A stretch of DNA of 64,000 nt from Viridibacillus sp050278625 (GCF_050278625.1 NZ_JBNNTI010000017.1:1-64000), one strand, 5' to 3'. Counted from the stretch's first letter, positions 8,278 to 16,098 are shown. Numbers and translations: made by a program. Notes: a model not told the origin generated them from the sequence alone.

Positions 8278-9375
8278 TTAGTTATTTACTACAACGTACT
8301 GACTTACCGTTTCGATAAGTTTATCTTTATAATCTACTAAATCAATGGGTTGTTTGAACTCCAAAATCGTGCGTTCTTTATCTGTAGGAGCATCATTTAA
8401 CATGATGTAGTTGCGATTTTTTTCAAAATAGACACGGACAATCCATCTACGTATGTTGTTATCAATCATAATATTGAAGTAACTACGGTTATCACGATAG
8501 AATATTCGATCAGGTGAAATTGTATCTTTTAAGACTACTTTGACAATAGAGTAAGACTCAAGTTCTTCTGGAGTAGTAACAATTCCATCATCTTCATTTT
8601 TTTCAGCACTAGGTGCTGCATCAATTTCTGGATTAATTGTTACTTGTACTTTGCTGTCGCCAGTGGATTTTAGAGCAGCATTTAATTTATCGTTCACTTT
8701 TTCGGTTATGATTTGTTTTAGTCCCTTTTCAATAATAGGCGTAAATTTTTCTAACAAGGGTTTTGTTTTTAATCCATCATATATTTGATTTACAAGATAT
8801 TTAACAAATTCCTCGTCTGGAGTTTCAAATTGTATAGATAAATAGGATTTTAATGCATTTAAGTACTTTAATTCTGAGGCAGTACTCGTAATATTTTCAA
8901 TGTCGAAACTTTCTTTTCTAAATTTAGCGATTTCTTGAATATGAGTATCACGAATGTCCAAGATATTGAAAGTGAAAAAAGGTGTTGTATCCATTTTGTT
9001 TGTTTCTTCTAAGTCGGTAAAGAATTTATATTCGATTCCGTTTGTGAGAATACTAAATTTAGAAGAAGTTGTTCCAAAGTATCTGAATAGTTGTGAGTCA
9101 TGCTTAGTTAAGTTTTCAGTAATGCTTTTGCACTCGATTAGGATAAGAGGTACACCATCGGAAAGAATTGCATAATCTACTTTTTCACCCTTTTTAATTC
9201 CTACGTCAGCAGTGAATTCAGGACTGAACTCTAAGGGATTAAACACATCGTAACCTAATATTTGGAAAAATGGCATAACTATCGCAGTCTTCGTTGCTTC
9301 TTCAGTAGTAATTGAATCCTTTAATGTCTCAATCCGCTTTACTAAACCTCTTAGTTGTTCTGAAAACTTTTCCAT
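8278..9375 (-). CDS. Orphan type I restriction HsdR N-terminal-like nuclease
   Basis: 365 residues. The N-terminal half matches the HsdR-N/COG4748 pattern: TEEATKTAIVMPFFQILGYD near residues 24-43, then EKVDYAIL and VPLILIECKS (about 64-84), the D...ExK core of a PD-(D/E)xK nuclease fold. Helicase motor domains of a true HsdR are absent, and no HsdM or HsdS is nearby. The C-terminal third (about 280-365) is a separate beta-rich domain. ATG 9375 follows AGGAGG. Such orphans are common in Bacillota prophages; their function is unsettled, and a defence role is an inference. Confidence 0.75.
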   Translation of the reverse strand: MEKFSEQLRGLVKRIETLKDSITTEEATKTAIVMPFFQILGYDVFNPLEFSPEFTADVGIKKGEKVDYAILSDGVPLILIECKSITENLTKHDSQLFRYFGTTSSKFSILTNGIEYKFFTDLEETNKMDTTPFFTFNILDIRDTHIQEIAKFRKESFDIENITSTASELKYLNALKSYLSIQFETPDEEFVKYLVNQIYDGLKTKPLLEKFTPIIEKGLKQIITEKVNDKLNAALKSTGDSKVQVTINPEIDAAPSAEKNEDDGIVTTPEELESYSIVKVVLKDTISPDRIFYRDNRSYFNIMIDNNIRRWIVRVYFEKNRNYIMLNDAPTDKERTILEFKQPIDLVDYKDKLIETVSQYVVVNN

Positions 9376-9473
9376 CCCATTACCTCCTAGTTAATTTGAA
9401 AAAATTAAATTTTTTAGCATTTACTTAGTAAAAATATAATGAGTAAATATGACTATTAAGAGTGTATAAATCA

Positions 9474-9498
9474 AGGGTTTTAGCATAGCTAAAACCCT
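9474..9498. promoter_or_regulatory. 11-bp perfect inverted repeat
   Basis: AGGGTTTTAGC and GCTAAAACCCT around a three-base loop. It lies between the repressor and the HsdR-N-like gene. It lacks a T run on either strand, so it could be a transcript-end hairpin or a binding site. Confidence 0.5.
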
Positions 9499-9619
9499 GA
9501 ATACCCAATTTGATAAGTGGATTCTAAGTTAGTACGTAATTGTTTTATTTTCACAATAATTTTATATGAAATAAGAAACGTGAAGCAACGCCTTGATAAA
9601 AACAATACAGTGGATATCG

Positions 9620-9647
9620 TTCAGTAAAACCCGGTAGTCTTACTGAA
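9620..9647 (-). terminator. Hairpin just after the repressor stop codon
   Basis: TTCAGTAA/TTACTGAA stem with a 12-base loop, starting three bases after the repressor gene ends. No clear T run follows, so termination activity is uncertain. Confidence 0.4.
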
Positions 9648-9649
9648 AG

Positions 9650-10003
9650 TTAGCGACTTTTCTTGATAGTCTCCCACATAGCCCTCAGAAGTTTTAAATC
9701 CTCTTCCGGAGACTTAGGTAATTCTTTATACCACTTCTGTAAGTCTGGACTATTCGCAAATGCCTGGAACTCTTCTTCGTCCTTATCGATTGGTGATAGA
9801 GTGGGCGAGTCTGAACGGCCGAGTAGGTAGTCGGTTGAGACGTCGTAATAATCCGCAATTTTTTCGAGTGTATCGTAATCAGGATTTCTCTTTCCCGTTT
9901 CGTATGCCGTATAGGCTGGGCGAGTAATCCCTATAACTTTTGCTATATCTTGTTGAGTTTTCCCTTTTTGTTTTCGTAGATAAATTAAGCGAGAGCCTAG
10001 CAT
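9650..10003 (-). CDS. XRE-family prophage repressor (CI-like)
   Basis: 117 residues. The helix-turn-helix spans roughly residues 6-58 (RKQKGKTQQDIAKVIGITRP, ending with DVSTDYLLG). The C-terminal part is short and acidic, lacking a LexA-type peptidase domain, as in ImmR-like repressors inactivated by a separate ImmA protease. ATG 10003 is eight bases after AGGAG; a GTG at 10012 overlaps that site and is rejected. It diverges from the cro-like gene, with a cluster of palindromic operators between them. Confidence 0.85.
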   Translation of the reverse strand: MLGSRLIYLRKQKGKTQQDIAKVIGITRPAYTAYETGKRNPDYDTLEKIADYYDVSTDYLLGRSDSPTLSPIDKDEEEFQAFANSPDLQKWYKELPKSPEEDLKLLRAMWETIKKSR

Positions 10004-10036
10004 ATATGACACTCCTCTCTATAGTTATATTTTAAC

Positions 10037-10143
10037 GTAACGGTATGTTACTTTTCATTGTTTGTATCGAAATGACACGGTTTTTTATAAAATAGTTGAC
10101 AATGTAACGAATTGATACTATTGTTAATGTAACGAAACGACAC
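10037..10143. promoter_or_regulatory. Operator cluster between repressor and cro-like gene
   Basis: Four related 15-bp sites: 10037-10051 (GTAACGGTATGTTAC, perfect 5-bp arms), 10064-10078 (GTATCGAAATGACAC), 10104-10118 (GTAACGAATTGATAC) and 10129-10143 (GTAACGAAACGACAC). The consensus GTAWCGAAWTGAYAC is a degenerate palindrome, as expected for an XRE dimer. The third site lies between the -35 and -10 of the rightward promoter. Confidence 0.7.
10096..10124 (+). promoter_or_regulatory. Rightward early promoter (PR-like)
   Basis: TTGACA at 10096-10101, a 17-base spacer, then TATTGT at 10119-10124. The spacer is filled by an operator, and another operator overlaps the transcription start. It drives the cro-like gene at 10166. 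Confidence 0.65.
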
Positions 10144-10165
10144 ATCAAAGAAAGGCGGTGAAAAC

Positions 10166-10393
10166 ATGACACCTAGAAAATGGCTAAAAGAAATCCGCTT
10201 TGAAAAAAGCATGACGCAACAAGATGTCGCAGAACGTGCGCACATCGAACGTTCTTATTACACAATGATTGAGCAAGGTAAACGAACACCAAGTGTTCAA
10301 GTAGCTATGGATATATCTAAGGTATTAAATTTTAGTTGGACTATTTTTTTTGATAATGAATGTAACGAATTGACACAAAAACAACTGGCTTAA
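10166..10393 (+). CDS. Cro-like XRE regulator
   Basis: 75 residues, essentially a single helix-turn-helix domain (MTQQDVAERAHIERSYYTMI, about residues 16-35, then EQGKRTPSVQVAMDISKVL). ATG 10166 follows AAAGGCGG. First gene of the lytic direction, opposite the repressor, hence a Cro role. Its last codons contain a fifth copy of the operator sequence. Confidence 0.8.
   Translation: MTPRKWLKEIRFEKSMTQQDVAERAHIERSYYTMIEQGKRTPSVQVAMDISKVLNFSWTIFFDNECNELTQKQLA
10362..10376. promoter_or_regulatory. Fifth operator copy inside the cro-like gene
   Basis: GTAACGAATTGACAC differs by one base from the site at 10104-10118 but is located in coding sequence (codons for CNELT). It may allow looping with the main operators or block elongation. 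Confidence 0.55.
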
Positions 10394-10542
10394 AAAAGAA
10401 TCAACTCGCACCCAGCAATAAACATTCGAAAAGCGGAGTACGCCACGACGGACCAATTAAATCCCGAGCGACAGCAATATCCAACGACATGACCTAGAAT
10501 CTTTACTGGTGGGTGTGAGAGAAAACAAAGGAGTGAAGCAAA

Positions 10543-10821
10543 TTGGGTTGGAGCATGGAAAAACGCAAAAGAAAGAAAAAGCGTAAGCAACCGTATCCGT
10601 CAGATGATTTTCGAAATGTAAAAGGTTCAAATCGCGAAAGATTAATCCTCGAACGTAAAACAAGAAGATTTACTCAAAAGCAACTTGGTGAGATTATCGG
10701 TTGTTCAGCGGCGATGATTAGTCAATTAGAGTTAGGTAAAACGAATCCTAGTATTGATATTTCAATTCAATTGGAAGAAGTTCTTGAAACACCGTTTCTT
10801 GAATTATTTCCAGATTTATAA
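10543..10821 (+). CDS. Second XRE-family transcriptional regulator
   Basis: 92 residues. A very basic N-terminus (KRKRKKKRKQ) precedes a helix-turn-helix (RFTQKQLGEIIGCSAAMISQ, about residues 41-60). TTG 10543 lies nine bases after AAGGAG and is the preferred start. The 150 bases before it hold no gene but have complementary ends (CACCCA near 10410, TGGGTG near 10511). Possibly a secondary early regulator. Confidence 0.7.
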   Translation: MGWSMEKRKRKKKRKQPYPSDDFRNVKGSNRERLILERKTRRFTQKQLGEIIGCSAAMISQLELGKTNPSIDISIQLEEVLETPFLELFPDL

Positions 10822-11010
10822 AAAAACACTTGACACGTACATTGCTGGATTTTCCAATTTTTATCGAACTTGAGTGGAAATGACGTACCTTAATTTGATT
10901 ATTAGTTAAAAAAGTACCACGTTGAATGATGTTGACATTCCATAAAAATACAAAAATGCAAAAACAGTAATTTGTTTTAATGGAAATATAGCGAATAGGA
11001 GGAATGCAAA

Positions 11011-11847
11011 ATGAATGAATTAAAAGTAATCGAACAACAATTAGTTAATTTTAACGGCGCAGAAGTCATGGTAGCTAAAACACAAGACGGAAAAGTTTTC
11101 GCAGCAGTTAAATGGATCTGTGAAGGTATCGGTCTTACACGTGATCAAACTAAACATGAACGAAAAAAAGTTCAAGAAGATTTAGTTCTATCGAAAGGAG
11201 GGCGAAATTTGACCCTCCCTACAAATGGAGGCTTGCAAGAGATTCAATGCATTGAATTAGACTTTCTGCCATTGTGGTTAGCAAAGATATCAATCACCCC
11301 AAAAATGCGGAACGAAGCTCCTTGGACAGCAAGAAATCTTGTTGAATATCAACTAAAAGCAAAAGATGTTTTAGCTCAAGCGTTTATACCAAAACAACCG
11401 TCATCGCCTTTGGAAATCATGCAAATGCAAATTCAACAAATGATTGAGCATGACAAGCGAATTAAAGATGTAGAACACCGAATGCAGGCTACAGAAGAAA
11501 AACAAGAGAACATCTCTAACATCCTTTTACTCAACCCAGCTGAATGGCGTTCCAAAGTAACGACAATATTAAATCGAATTGGACAAACACGAGGTGGCTT
11601 TGAAGAATTCCGGAATGTTCGCAACGAAAGCTATGAAGTACTTGAACAACGTGGGCGCTGTAAATTAGAAGTCCGTGTCAATAACCGTAAAAAAGAAATG
11701 GCTTTAAACGGTGTTCCTAAATCTAAAATTAGTAAAGTTTCAAAGATCGATGTTATTGCAGAAGATACAAGATTGACTGAAATTTATTTAGCGATTGTCA
11801 AAGAAATGGCAATCAAATATCAAGTGAATGCAACAGAAATCGCATAA
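11011..11847 (+). CDS. Phage antirepressor (P22 AR-N type)
   Basis: 278 residues. The N-terminal about 115 residues match the P22 antirepressor N-terminal domain (VFAAVKWICEGIGLTRDQTK, then CIELDFLPLWLAKI). The C-terminal 120 residues are ORF6C-like (NPAEWRSKVTTILNRI... then KEMALNGVPKSKI). A coiled-coil-like linker lies at about 135-165. Such proteins bind and neutralise prophage repressors. ATG 11011 follows AGGAGG. Upstream bases 10822-11010 carry TTGACA hexamers (10830, 10932) but no clear -10. Confidence 0.8.
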   Translation: MNELKVIEQQLVNFNGAEVMVAKTQDGKVFAAVKWICEGIGLTRDQTKHERKKVQEDLVLSKGGRNLTLPTNGGLQEIQCIELDFLPLWLAKISITPKMRNEAPWTARNLVEYQLKAKDVLAQAFIPKQPSSPLEIMQMQIQQMIEHDKRIKDVEHRMQATEEKQENISNILLLNPAEWRSKVTTILNRIGQTRGGFEEFRNVRNESYEVLEQRGRCKLEVRVNNRKKEMALNGVPKSKISKVSKIDVIAEDTRLTEIYLAIVKEMAIKYQVNATEIA

Positions 11848-11863
11848 AGGCAGGTGATATCAA

Positions 11864-12142
11864 TTGAACTTAGCACAAATCGAAATTGCAGTTGATAAGG
11901 AAATGGTACAACGGTCACTGGATAATATGGTTCGAGATTACACTAGACCGCGCTTGCTTCTATGCGACATAGATGAATTAAAGCGCATTACATGCATGTC
12001 ACCATCATCATTAGAACGACATATTTTACATGATCCACGTGTTAAACAACACGAAAGACGTGTTGGCGAACGTGGTAAACGCTACTGGATTTATGAACCC
12101 GTAGAAAAAGCAATCTTAGAAATTATTGACGAACTAGAATAA
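11864..12142 (+). CDS. Small helix-turn-helix protein, DUF771-like
   Basis: 92 residues. The region LLCDIDELKRITCMSPSSLE forms a predicted helix-turn-helix, followed by a basic strand (RRVGERGKRYWIY). Resembles DUF771 phage proteins and MerR/Xis-type DNA binders. TTG 11864 follows AGGTGATA with good spacing. It could serve as an excisionase, but nothing here proves that. Confidence 0.6.
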   Translation: MNLAQIEIAVDKEMVQRSLDNMVRDYTRPRLLLCDIDELKRITCMSPSSLERHILHDPRVKQHERRVGERGKRYWIYEPVEKAILEIIDELE

Positions 12143-12148
12143 CTAAAA

Positions 12149-12174
12149 AACGTTGGCAGGCGTTTGGACAAGTT
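12149..12174. repeat. Dispersed 26-bp repeat, copy 2
   Basis: AACGTTGGCAGGCGTTTGG and following bases match the int-leader copy at 4713-4740 with about two differences. It lies about 80 bases before the gene at 12253. Confidence 0.6.
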
Positions 12175-12252
12175 CGTCTTTTCTTATATACATCTTACCA
12201 AGTTAACTAGTATTTATGTAATTTATACCAATACAAATTAGGGGTGTTTATC

Positions 12253-12780
12253 ATGCTAGAAAAATCAGCAGACGCAAGCAAGGCATTACAGAACTTAATC
12301 GAAAACGAAAACCTAACAAATGAACAGTTGGCATTAGATATTAAACTAAGTCCACAAATGGTCAGTCATCTGAAAAATGGTCGCAGAGCTATGCAAAGAG
12401 ATATAGCACAGTCATCTATACAAACTTATGAAAACTCAGAGTATATGGCAGATCTGATGCGTGCTTTTACAAGTGGACTAACTACCCCTGTACTTCGAGG
12501 TAAAAACATCGAACGTCACAGATTATCCTTGGCTGCAAATGCAGTCAGGGAAATGAATGAGGCGATCCAAGCGGCACAAAACATTATCCTTACGAAGCCA
12601 CCAGGTGCATTAGATAAGAATGAAATGCAAGAAGTGGAAGCTATATACGACGAGGTTCTTGAAGCAACAATATTCGCAGAAAATTTATTAATGCAGTTAG
12701 AAAATGATTACGGAATTTCTAGGAAAAAGCGTATTCGATTGAACGAACCGCGTTGGAAAGCGAGAGGGTGGTTGCAATGA
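12253..12780 (+). CDS. Helix-turn-helix early protein
   Basis: 175 residues. Residues about 18-48 (NEQLALDIKLSPQMVSHLKN) look like an XRE helix-turn-helix. The rest is helical with a glutamate-rich stretch. ATG 12253 is taken because TTAGGGGTG lies upstream; a GTG at 12244 overlaps that site. It overlaps the next gene by ATGA. Regulator of the early region, precise role unknown. Confidence 0.6.
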   Translation: MLEKSADASKALQNLIENENLTNEQLALDIKLSPQMVSHLKNGRRAMQRDIAQSSIQTYENSEYMADLMRAFTSGLTTPVLRGKNIERHRLSLAANAVREMNEAIQAAQNIILTKPPGALDKNEMQEVEAIYDEVLEATIFAENLLMQLENDYGISRKKRIRLNEPRWKARGWLQ

Positions 12781-13040
12781 AAAAAGATAACTTCAAACCG
12801 CAGGATTATTTAGCCGCACAAAGAGAGCACGATTGCATCGAAGATTTGCTGATAGAAATAAAAGTGCATACAACATTAGGTGATTATGGCGCTGCAGCAC
12901 GAACAGTTAAGGATGTAATTGCATCACTTCAGGAATTGCAAAGGTTAGAAAGCTACAGACGGAATCGCGATAAATTACAGGAAGTAGTAAATACGATGAG
13001 TGCAAGAGGGGTTAGATTGGATTTGGTTCCAGCAAGATGA
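12777..13040 (+). CDS. Small helical phage protein
   Basis: 87 residues, predominantly helical (YGAAARTVKDVIASLQELQ). Starts at ATG 12777 overlapping the previous stop, behind GAGGGTGG, and overlaps the next gene the same way, indicating translational coupling. Family not recognised. Confidence 0.6.
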   Translation: MKKDNFKPQDYLAAQREHDCIEDLLIEIKVHTTLGDYGAAARTVKDVIASLQELQRLESYRRNRDKLQEVVNTMSARGVRLDLVPAR

Positions 13041-13153
13041 AGAAACTCAACAACTACTTTTTGGGAGATGAAGCGCACTGGTCGGACAAGGTTTGGTTTT
13101 ACGGAGCAACAGCATTGATGGCCATTATCGGAGCAATTGGATTATGGGCATAA
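13037..13153 (+). CDS. 38-residue single-helix membrane peptide
   Basis: ATGA overlap with the preceding gene. The encoded peptide begins MKKLNNYFLGDEAHWSDK and ends in a hydrophobic helix (YGATALMAIIGAIGLWA). Probably inserted in the membrane. Function unknown. Confidence 0.5.
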   Translation: MKKLNNYFLGDEAHWSDKVWFYGATALMAIIGAIGLWA

Positions 13154-13159
13154 AAAAGC

Positions 13160-13183
13160 CGATTAACTCTGACAAGTTAATCG
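13160..13183 (+). terminator. Stem-loop after the small early genes
   Basis: CGATTAACT/AGTTAATCG, six-base loop, beginning six bases after the stop at 13153. No T run, so perhaps an attenuating hairpin. Confidence 0.4.
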
Positions 13184-13265
13184 ACTGATTTCTAATATGC
13201 AGATTTATTATAACACGAATGTTAAGTAGTTGAAAAATAAATAAAACAGAAAAGAGGAATTAATT

Positions 13266-13604
13266 ATGAACATAGATTTAATAGCGAAAATTTGCCACAA
13301 CGTAAACAAATCGTATTGCGAAAGTCAAAACGATTTTTCTCAACCAACTTGGGAGGAAGCTCCAGAATGGCAAAAATCAAGTGCAATCAATGGGGTTAAA
13401 TATCACTTAGAAAATGATGTAACCCCGGAAATGTCTCATGAAAATTGGTTGAAGCAAAAACTTGAAGAAGGTTGGGTTTACGGAAAGGAAAAGAATCCTG
13501 AATTGAAAACTCACCCTTGTATTAAACGATACGAAGAACTTCCGAAGTTTCAACGTACAAAAGATTCCTTATTTAAATCGGTTTTCGATTCTTTTAAATC
13601 TTAA
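13266..13604 (+). CDS. RyR-domain phage protein
   Basis: 112 residues forming one RyR domain: CHNVNKSYCESQND, then SQPTWEEAPEWQKSSAI, then TPEMSHENWLKQK and EEGWVYGKEKNPELKTHPC. RyR domains are named after the ryanodine receptor repeat and recur in phages; they are suspected nucleotide-ligand binders. The ATG follows AAGAGGAATTAATT. It is isolated from neighbours by gaps on both sides. A role in host takeover or as a sponge for signalling nucleotides is speculative. Confidence 0.8.
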   Translation: MNIDLIAKICHNVNKSYCESQNDFSQPTWEEAPEWQKSSAINGVKYHLENDVTPEMSHENWLKQKLEEGWVYGKEKNPELKTHPCIKRYEELPKFQRTKDSLFKSVFDSFKS

Positions 13605-13620
13605 TACCAACAAAGTGACT

Positions 13621-13720
13621 GAGAGCCTTGGCTCTCGTCAAGAAGCGCACAAAAATATGCTAAAAACTGAATTCGAGAGCAGTAGCAACTTGTACGCTTC
13701 TTGATGGGATTCAACCATCA
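13621..13720 (+). ncRNA. Candidate pseudoknotted RNA between RyR and zinc-finger genes
   Basis: Three elements: hairpin GAGAGCC/GGCTCTC (13621-13636); GCTCTCG (13631-13637) with CGAGAGC (13674-13680), mutually exclusive with that hairpin; and TCAAGAAGCG (13638-13647) with CGCTTCTTGA (13695-13704), 10 perfect bp crossing the previous pairing. A further hairpin GATGG/CCATC follows (13703-13719). The crossing order makes a pseudoknot, and the alternative hairpin suggests a switch. No known class is recognised. Confidence 0.5.
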
Positions 13721-13745
13721 GATTAAATAAAGGCAGGTGAAAAGA

Positions 13746-13931
13746 ATGACATTACTATCTACTGATGAATCTTATCAGTTTAATTCTTACGCAACACCAA
13801 TATGTGATTGTGAACATTGTCGAGAATCAGTTTACAGTGGCGAAGGTGTCACATTTGAAGGTGACATATATTGCGGGACGAGTTGTTTAGGAGAGCATCT
13901 ATTAGTTGAAGGAGTTGCAGAAGGCATATAA
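13746..13931 (+). CDS. Small zinc-finger protein
   Basis: 61 residues. Two cysteine pairs (CDCEHC near residues 20-25 and YCGTSC near 43-48) would bind one zinc. ATG 13746 is preferred over GTG 13737 because AGGCAGGTG lies at the right distance. Probably DNA- or protein-binding. Function unknown. Confidence 0.6.
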   Translation: MTLLSTDESYQFNSYATPICDCEHCRESVYSGEGVTFEGDIYCGTSCLGEHLLVEGVAEGI

Positions 13932-13934
13932 AAA

Positions 13935-13955
13935 GACCACTCTGCGAAAGTGGTC
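13935..13955 (+). terminator. Stem-loop after the zinc-finger gene
   Basis: GACCACT/AGTGGTC, seven-base loop, three bases after the stop. No T run. Confidence 0.4.
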
Positions 13956-14009
13956 CTACAACAAAGAAATTTAATTAAGGTGATTATATCACAGAGGGAG
14001 AGAACACGC

Positions 14010-14945
14010 ATGTTTGAATCATTTGCAAATACCGCTGAAATGTCACGAGGTGAATGGCTAGATGTTCGAAGATCAGGAATCGGCGGTAGTGATGCTGCCG
14101 TTATCCTAGGCTTCAACAAATGGAAATCTCCGTTCCAACTATACCTTGAAAAAACAGGCGATTACAAAGAAGAATCGAACAACGAATTTATCTATTGGGG
14201 CAATGTCTTAGAGGATGTTGTGGCCAAAGAATTTCAAGAACGTACAGGAAAGAAGGTTCGTAAAAAGAACCAAATGCTACGTCATAAAGAACATCAATTC
14301 ATGACAGCTAACCTAGATCGTGTGGTTGTTGGTGAAAAGGCATTCCTAGAATGCAAAACAACTTCAGCATATAAAACTGACGACTGGGAAGGTGATGAGA
14401 TACCTGCAGCTTATTTATGCCAGGTGCAACACTATATGGCGGTTACAGGGTTCGAAAAAGCCTATATTGCAGTATTAATCGGTGGTAATAAGTTTGTTTG
14501 GAAGGAAATTGAGCGTGATGAAGAGCTCATTGAAATCATGATTGAGCGTGAAAAATACTTTTGGGAAAACCATGTTCTCGCTGAAGTTCCGCCAGAAATT
14601 GATGGATCTGATGCAGCTGTCGAATTCATATCAAAACGTTACACAGAAAATCCTGATGAAGTTGTTATGTTAGATACAGATAAAGAAAAAATCATCGATG
14701 CTTTAGAGAACGTTAAGGCTGAAATTAAGGGTCTTGAAGAGTTGGAAAAGAAATATACCAATCAGCTTAAAATGTCACTGGAAACAGCATCAGAGGGCGT
14801 CACAGAGAACTATAGATTGACATACAAGACAATCAATCAAAATCGAATCGATTCCAAGCTGTTACGTGAGGAATTACCAAACATTTTTAAGAAATATACG
14901 AAGCAATCAAGCTACCGCAAATTTGGATATAAAAAAGTGAACTAA
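14010..14945 (+). CDS. yqaJ: YqaJ-family phage exonuclease/recombinase
   Basis: 311 residues. A lambda-exonuclease-type 5'-3' nuclease that makes single strands for the annealing protein RecT. Visible: SGIGGSDAAVILGFNKWKSP (about 23-42), WGNVLEDVVAKEF, the metal-binding Asp in MTANLDRVV and the ECKTT motif near residue 118, then QVQHYMAVTG. The C-terminal 60 residues are coiled-coil-like with a basic end. ATG 14010 follows AGAGGGAG. It is 16 bases upstream of recT, the classic pair. Confidence 0.92.
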   Translation: MFESFANTAEMSRGEWLDVRRSGIGGSDAAVILGFNKWKSPFQLYLEKTGDYKEESNNEFIYWGNVLEDVVAKEFQERTGKKVRKKNQMLRHKEHQFMTANLDRVVVGEKAFLECKTTSAYKTDDWEGDEIPAAYLCQVQHYMAVTGFEKAYIAVLIGGNKFVWKEIERDEELIEIMIEREKYFWENHVLAEVPPEIDGSDAAVEFISKRYTENPDEVVMLDTDKEKIIDALENVKAEIKGLEELEKKYTNQLKMSLETASEGVTENYRLTYKTINQNRIDSKLLREELPNIFKKYTKQSSYRKFGYKKVN

Positions 14946-14961
14946 TAGGAGGAATTTTATT

Positions 14962-15780
14962 ATGGCAACTAACAACGAATTAAAAGAGCAAATGAAACAG
15001 AAGGCACCTGCAACATCTCAACAAAAACCGAAAACAATCGAGGACTATTTAAAACAAATGGCCCCAGCAATGGCAGAAGCATTACCAAAACATATGAGTG
15101 TGGACCGTTTAACTCGTCTAACAATGACAACTATTCGCACCACTCCAACATTACGAGAAGCTGATGTATCGAGTTTATTAGGGGCAGTGATGCAAGCTGC
15201 ACAACTTGGCTTAGAACCTGGGTTACTAGGTCAGTGCTACTTACTACCATTCAAAAATAACAAAAAAGGCATCACAGAAGTTCAATTTATCATCGGATAC
15301 AAAGGAATGATAGACCTAGCGCGTCGTAGTGGTCATATTCAATCTATTTACGCTCATGCGGTATATGAAAACGACACGTTCGATTATGAATTAGGCCTTG
15401 AACCAAAATTGAAGCATATCCCTACTATGTCACAGGACAAAGGAGCATTCATTGGTGCTTATGCAGCTGCCCACTTCAAAGACGGCGGTCATCAATTTGA
15501 GTTCATGTCAAAAGCAGATATTGAGAAGCGTAAAGGACGTTCTAAATCAGCTAATTCAAGTTACTCTCCATGGTCTTCTGACTATGAAGAAATGGCTAAG
15601 AAAACAGTAGTTCGCCACATGTGGAAATACTTGCCGATTAGTGTCGAGACACAAGAGCAAATTGCTCATGACGAGGGTGTAGGTCGCAACATTAAAGATG
15701 TAACTCCTGATGATGATTTGTTTGTACAAGCACCTGATGAAATTATCGAAGCTAATTCAGAGTCGGTACAAGAAGTTTAG
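14962..15780 (+). CDS. recT: RecT-family single-strand annealing protein
   Basis: 272 residues. Conserved RecT blocks are present: LRTLTMTTIRTTP-like text, SLLGAVMQAAQLGLEPG (about 70-86), QFIIGYKGMIDLARRSG (about 108-124) and KKTVVRHMWKYLP. It anneals strands resected by the YqaJ nuclease. Strong AGGAGG. The extreme C-terminus is acidic and may recruit SSB or other partners. Confidence 0.93.
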   Translation: MATNNELKEQMKQKAPATSQQKPKTIEDYLKQMAPAMAEALPKHMSVDRLTRLTMTTIRTTPTLREADVSSLLGAVMQAAQLGLEPGLLGQCYLLPFKNNKKGITEVQFIIGYKGMIDLARRSGHIQSIYAHAVYENDTFDYELGLEPKLKHIPTMSQDKGAFIGAYAAAHFKDGGHQFEFMSKADIEKRKGRSKSANSSYSPWSSDYEEMAKKTVVRHMWKYLPISVETQEQIAHDEGVGRNIKDVTPDDDLFVQAPDEIIEANSESVQEV

Positions 15781-15855
15781 TAAGAGACGGGGAGTAATCC
15801 CCTTCTTTTCAAAAGCTACTGGCAAGATGATTTTTATTCCATAGGGGGAAAGCAA

Positions 15856-16086
15856 ATGAACATAATTGAAGAACAATTTTTAACTAAAGAAAAAGCTCCG
15901 GAATGCTGCACTTATTGTGATGAAGAGAAAAGTTTCTTAATGGTAAAACCTACTGCAATGTCTATTAATGGAGAAATGACAGTGAACGTTAATCTTACTT
16001 CACGACAGCATTGGATATGTTTAGAGTGCCTTTCGTTGGAAATAGATGCGATGGGCCATAGCGTAGATATTCACGAATACGAGTAA
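15856..16086 (+). CDS. Small two-CxxC protein
   Basis: 76 residues with CCTYC and CLEC, a probable zinc ribbon (residues about 18-22 and 57-60). ATG after GGGGGAAAG. Lies between RecT and the replication initiator. Family unknown. Confidence 0.6.
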   Translation: MNIIEEQFLTKEKAPECCTYCDEEKSFLMVKPTAMSINGEMTVNVNLTSRQHWICLECLSLEIDAMGHSVDIHEYE

Positions 16087-16098
16087 AGGGGGTACATC

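Noticed and set aside
8278..9375. Complete type I restriction system
   Set aside because: Only the HsdR N-terminal-like part; no helicase domains, HsdM or HsdS.
10048..10245. Minus-strand frame across the operators and cro-like gene
   Set aside because: Shadow of the cro-like gene and regulatory DNA.
13631..13704. HDV-like ribozyme
   Set aside because: Stem order fits the nested pseudoknot, but the short P3 helix and the usual catalytic-C context are not seen and the first pair is G-C.
13703..13719. tRNA T-arm (5-bp stem, 7-base loop with TTCAA)
   Set aside because: No anticodon arm or acceptor stem around it. I found no tRNA in the window.
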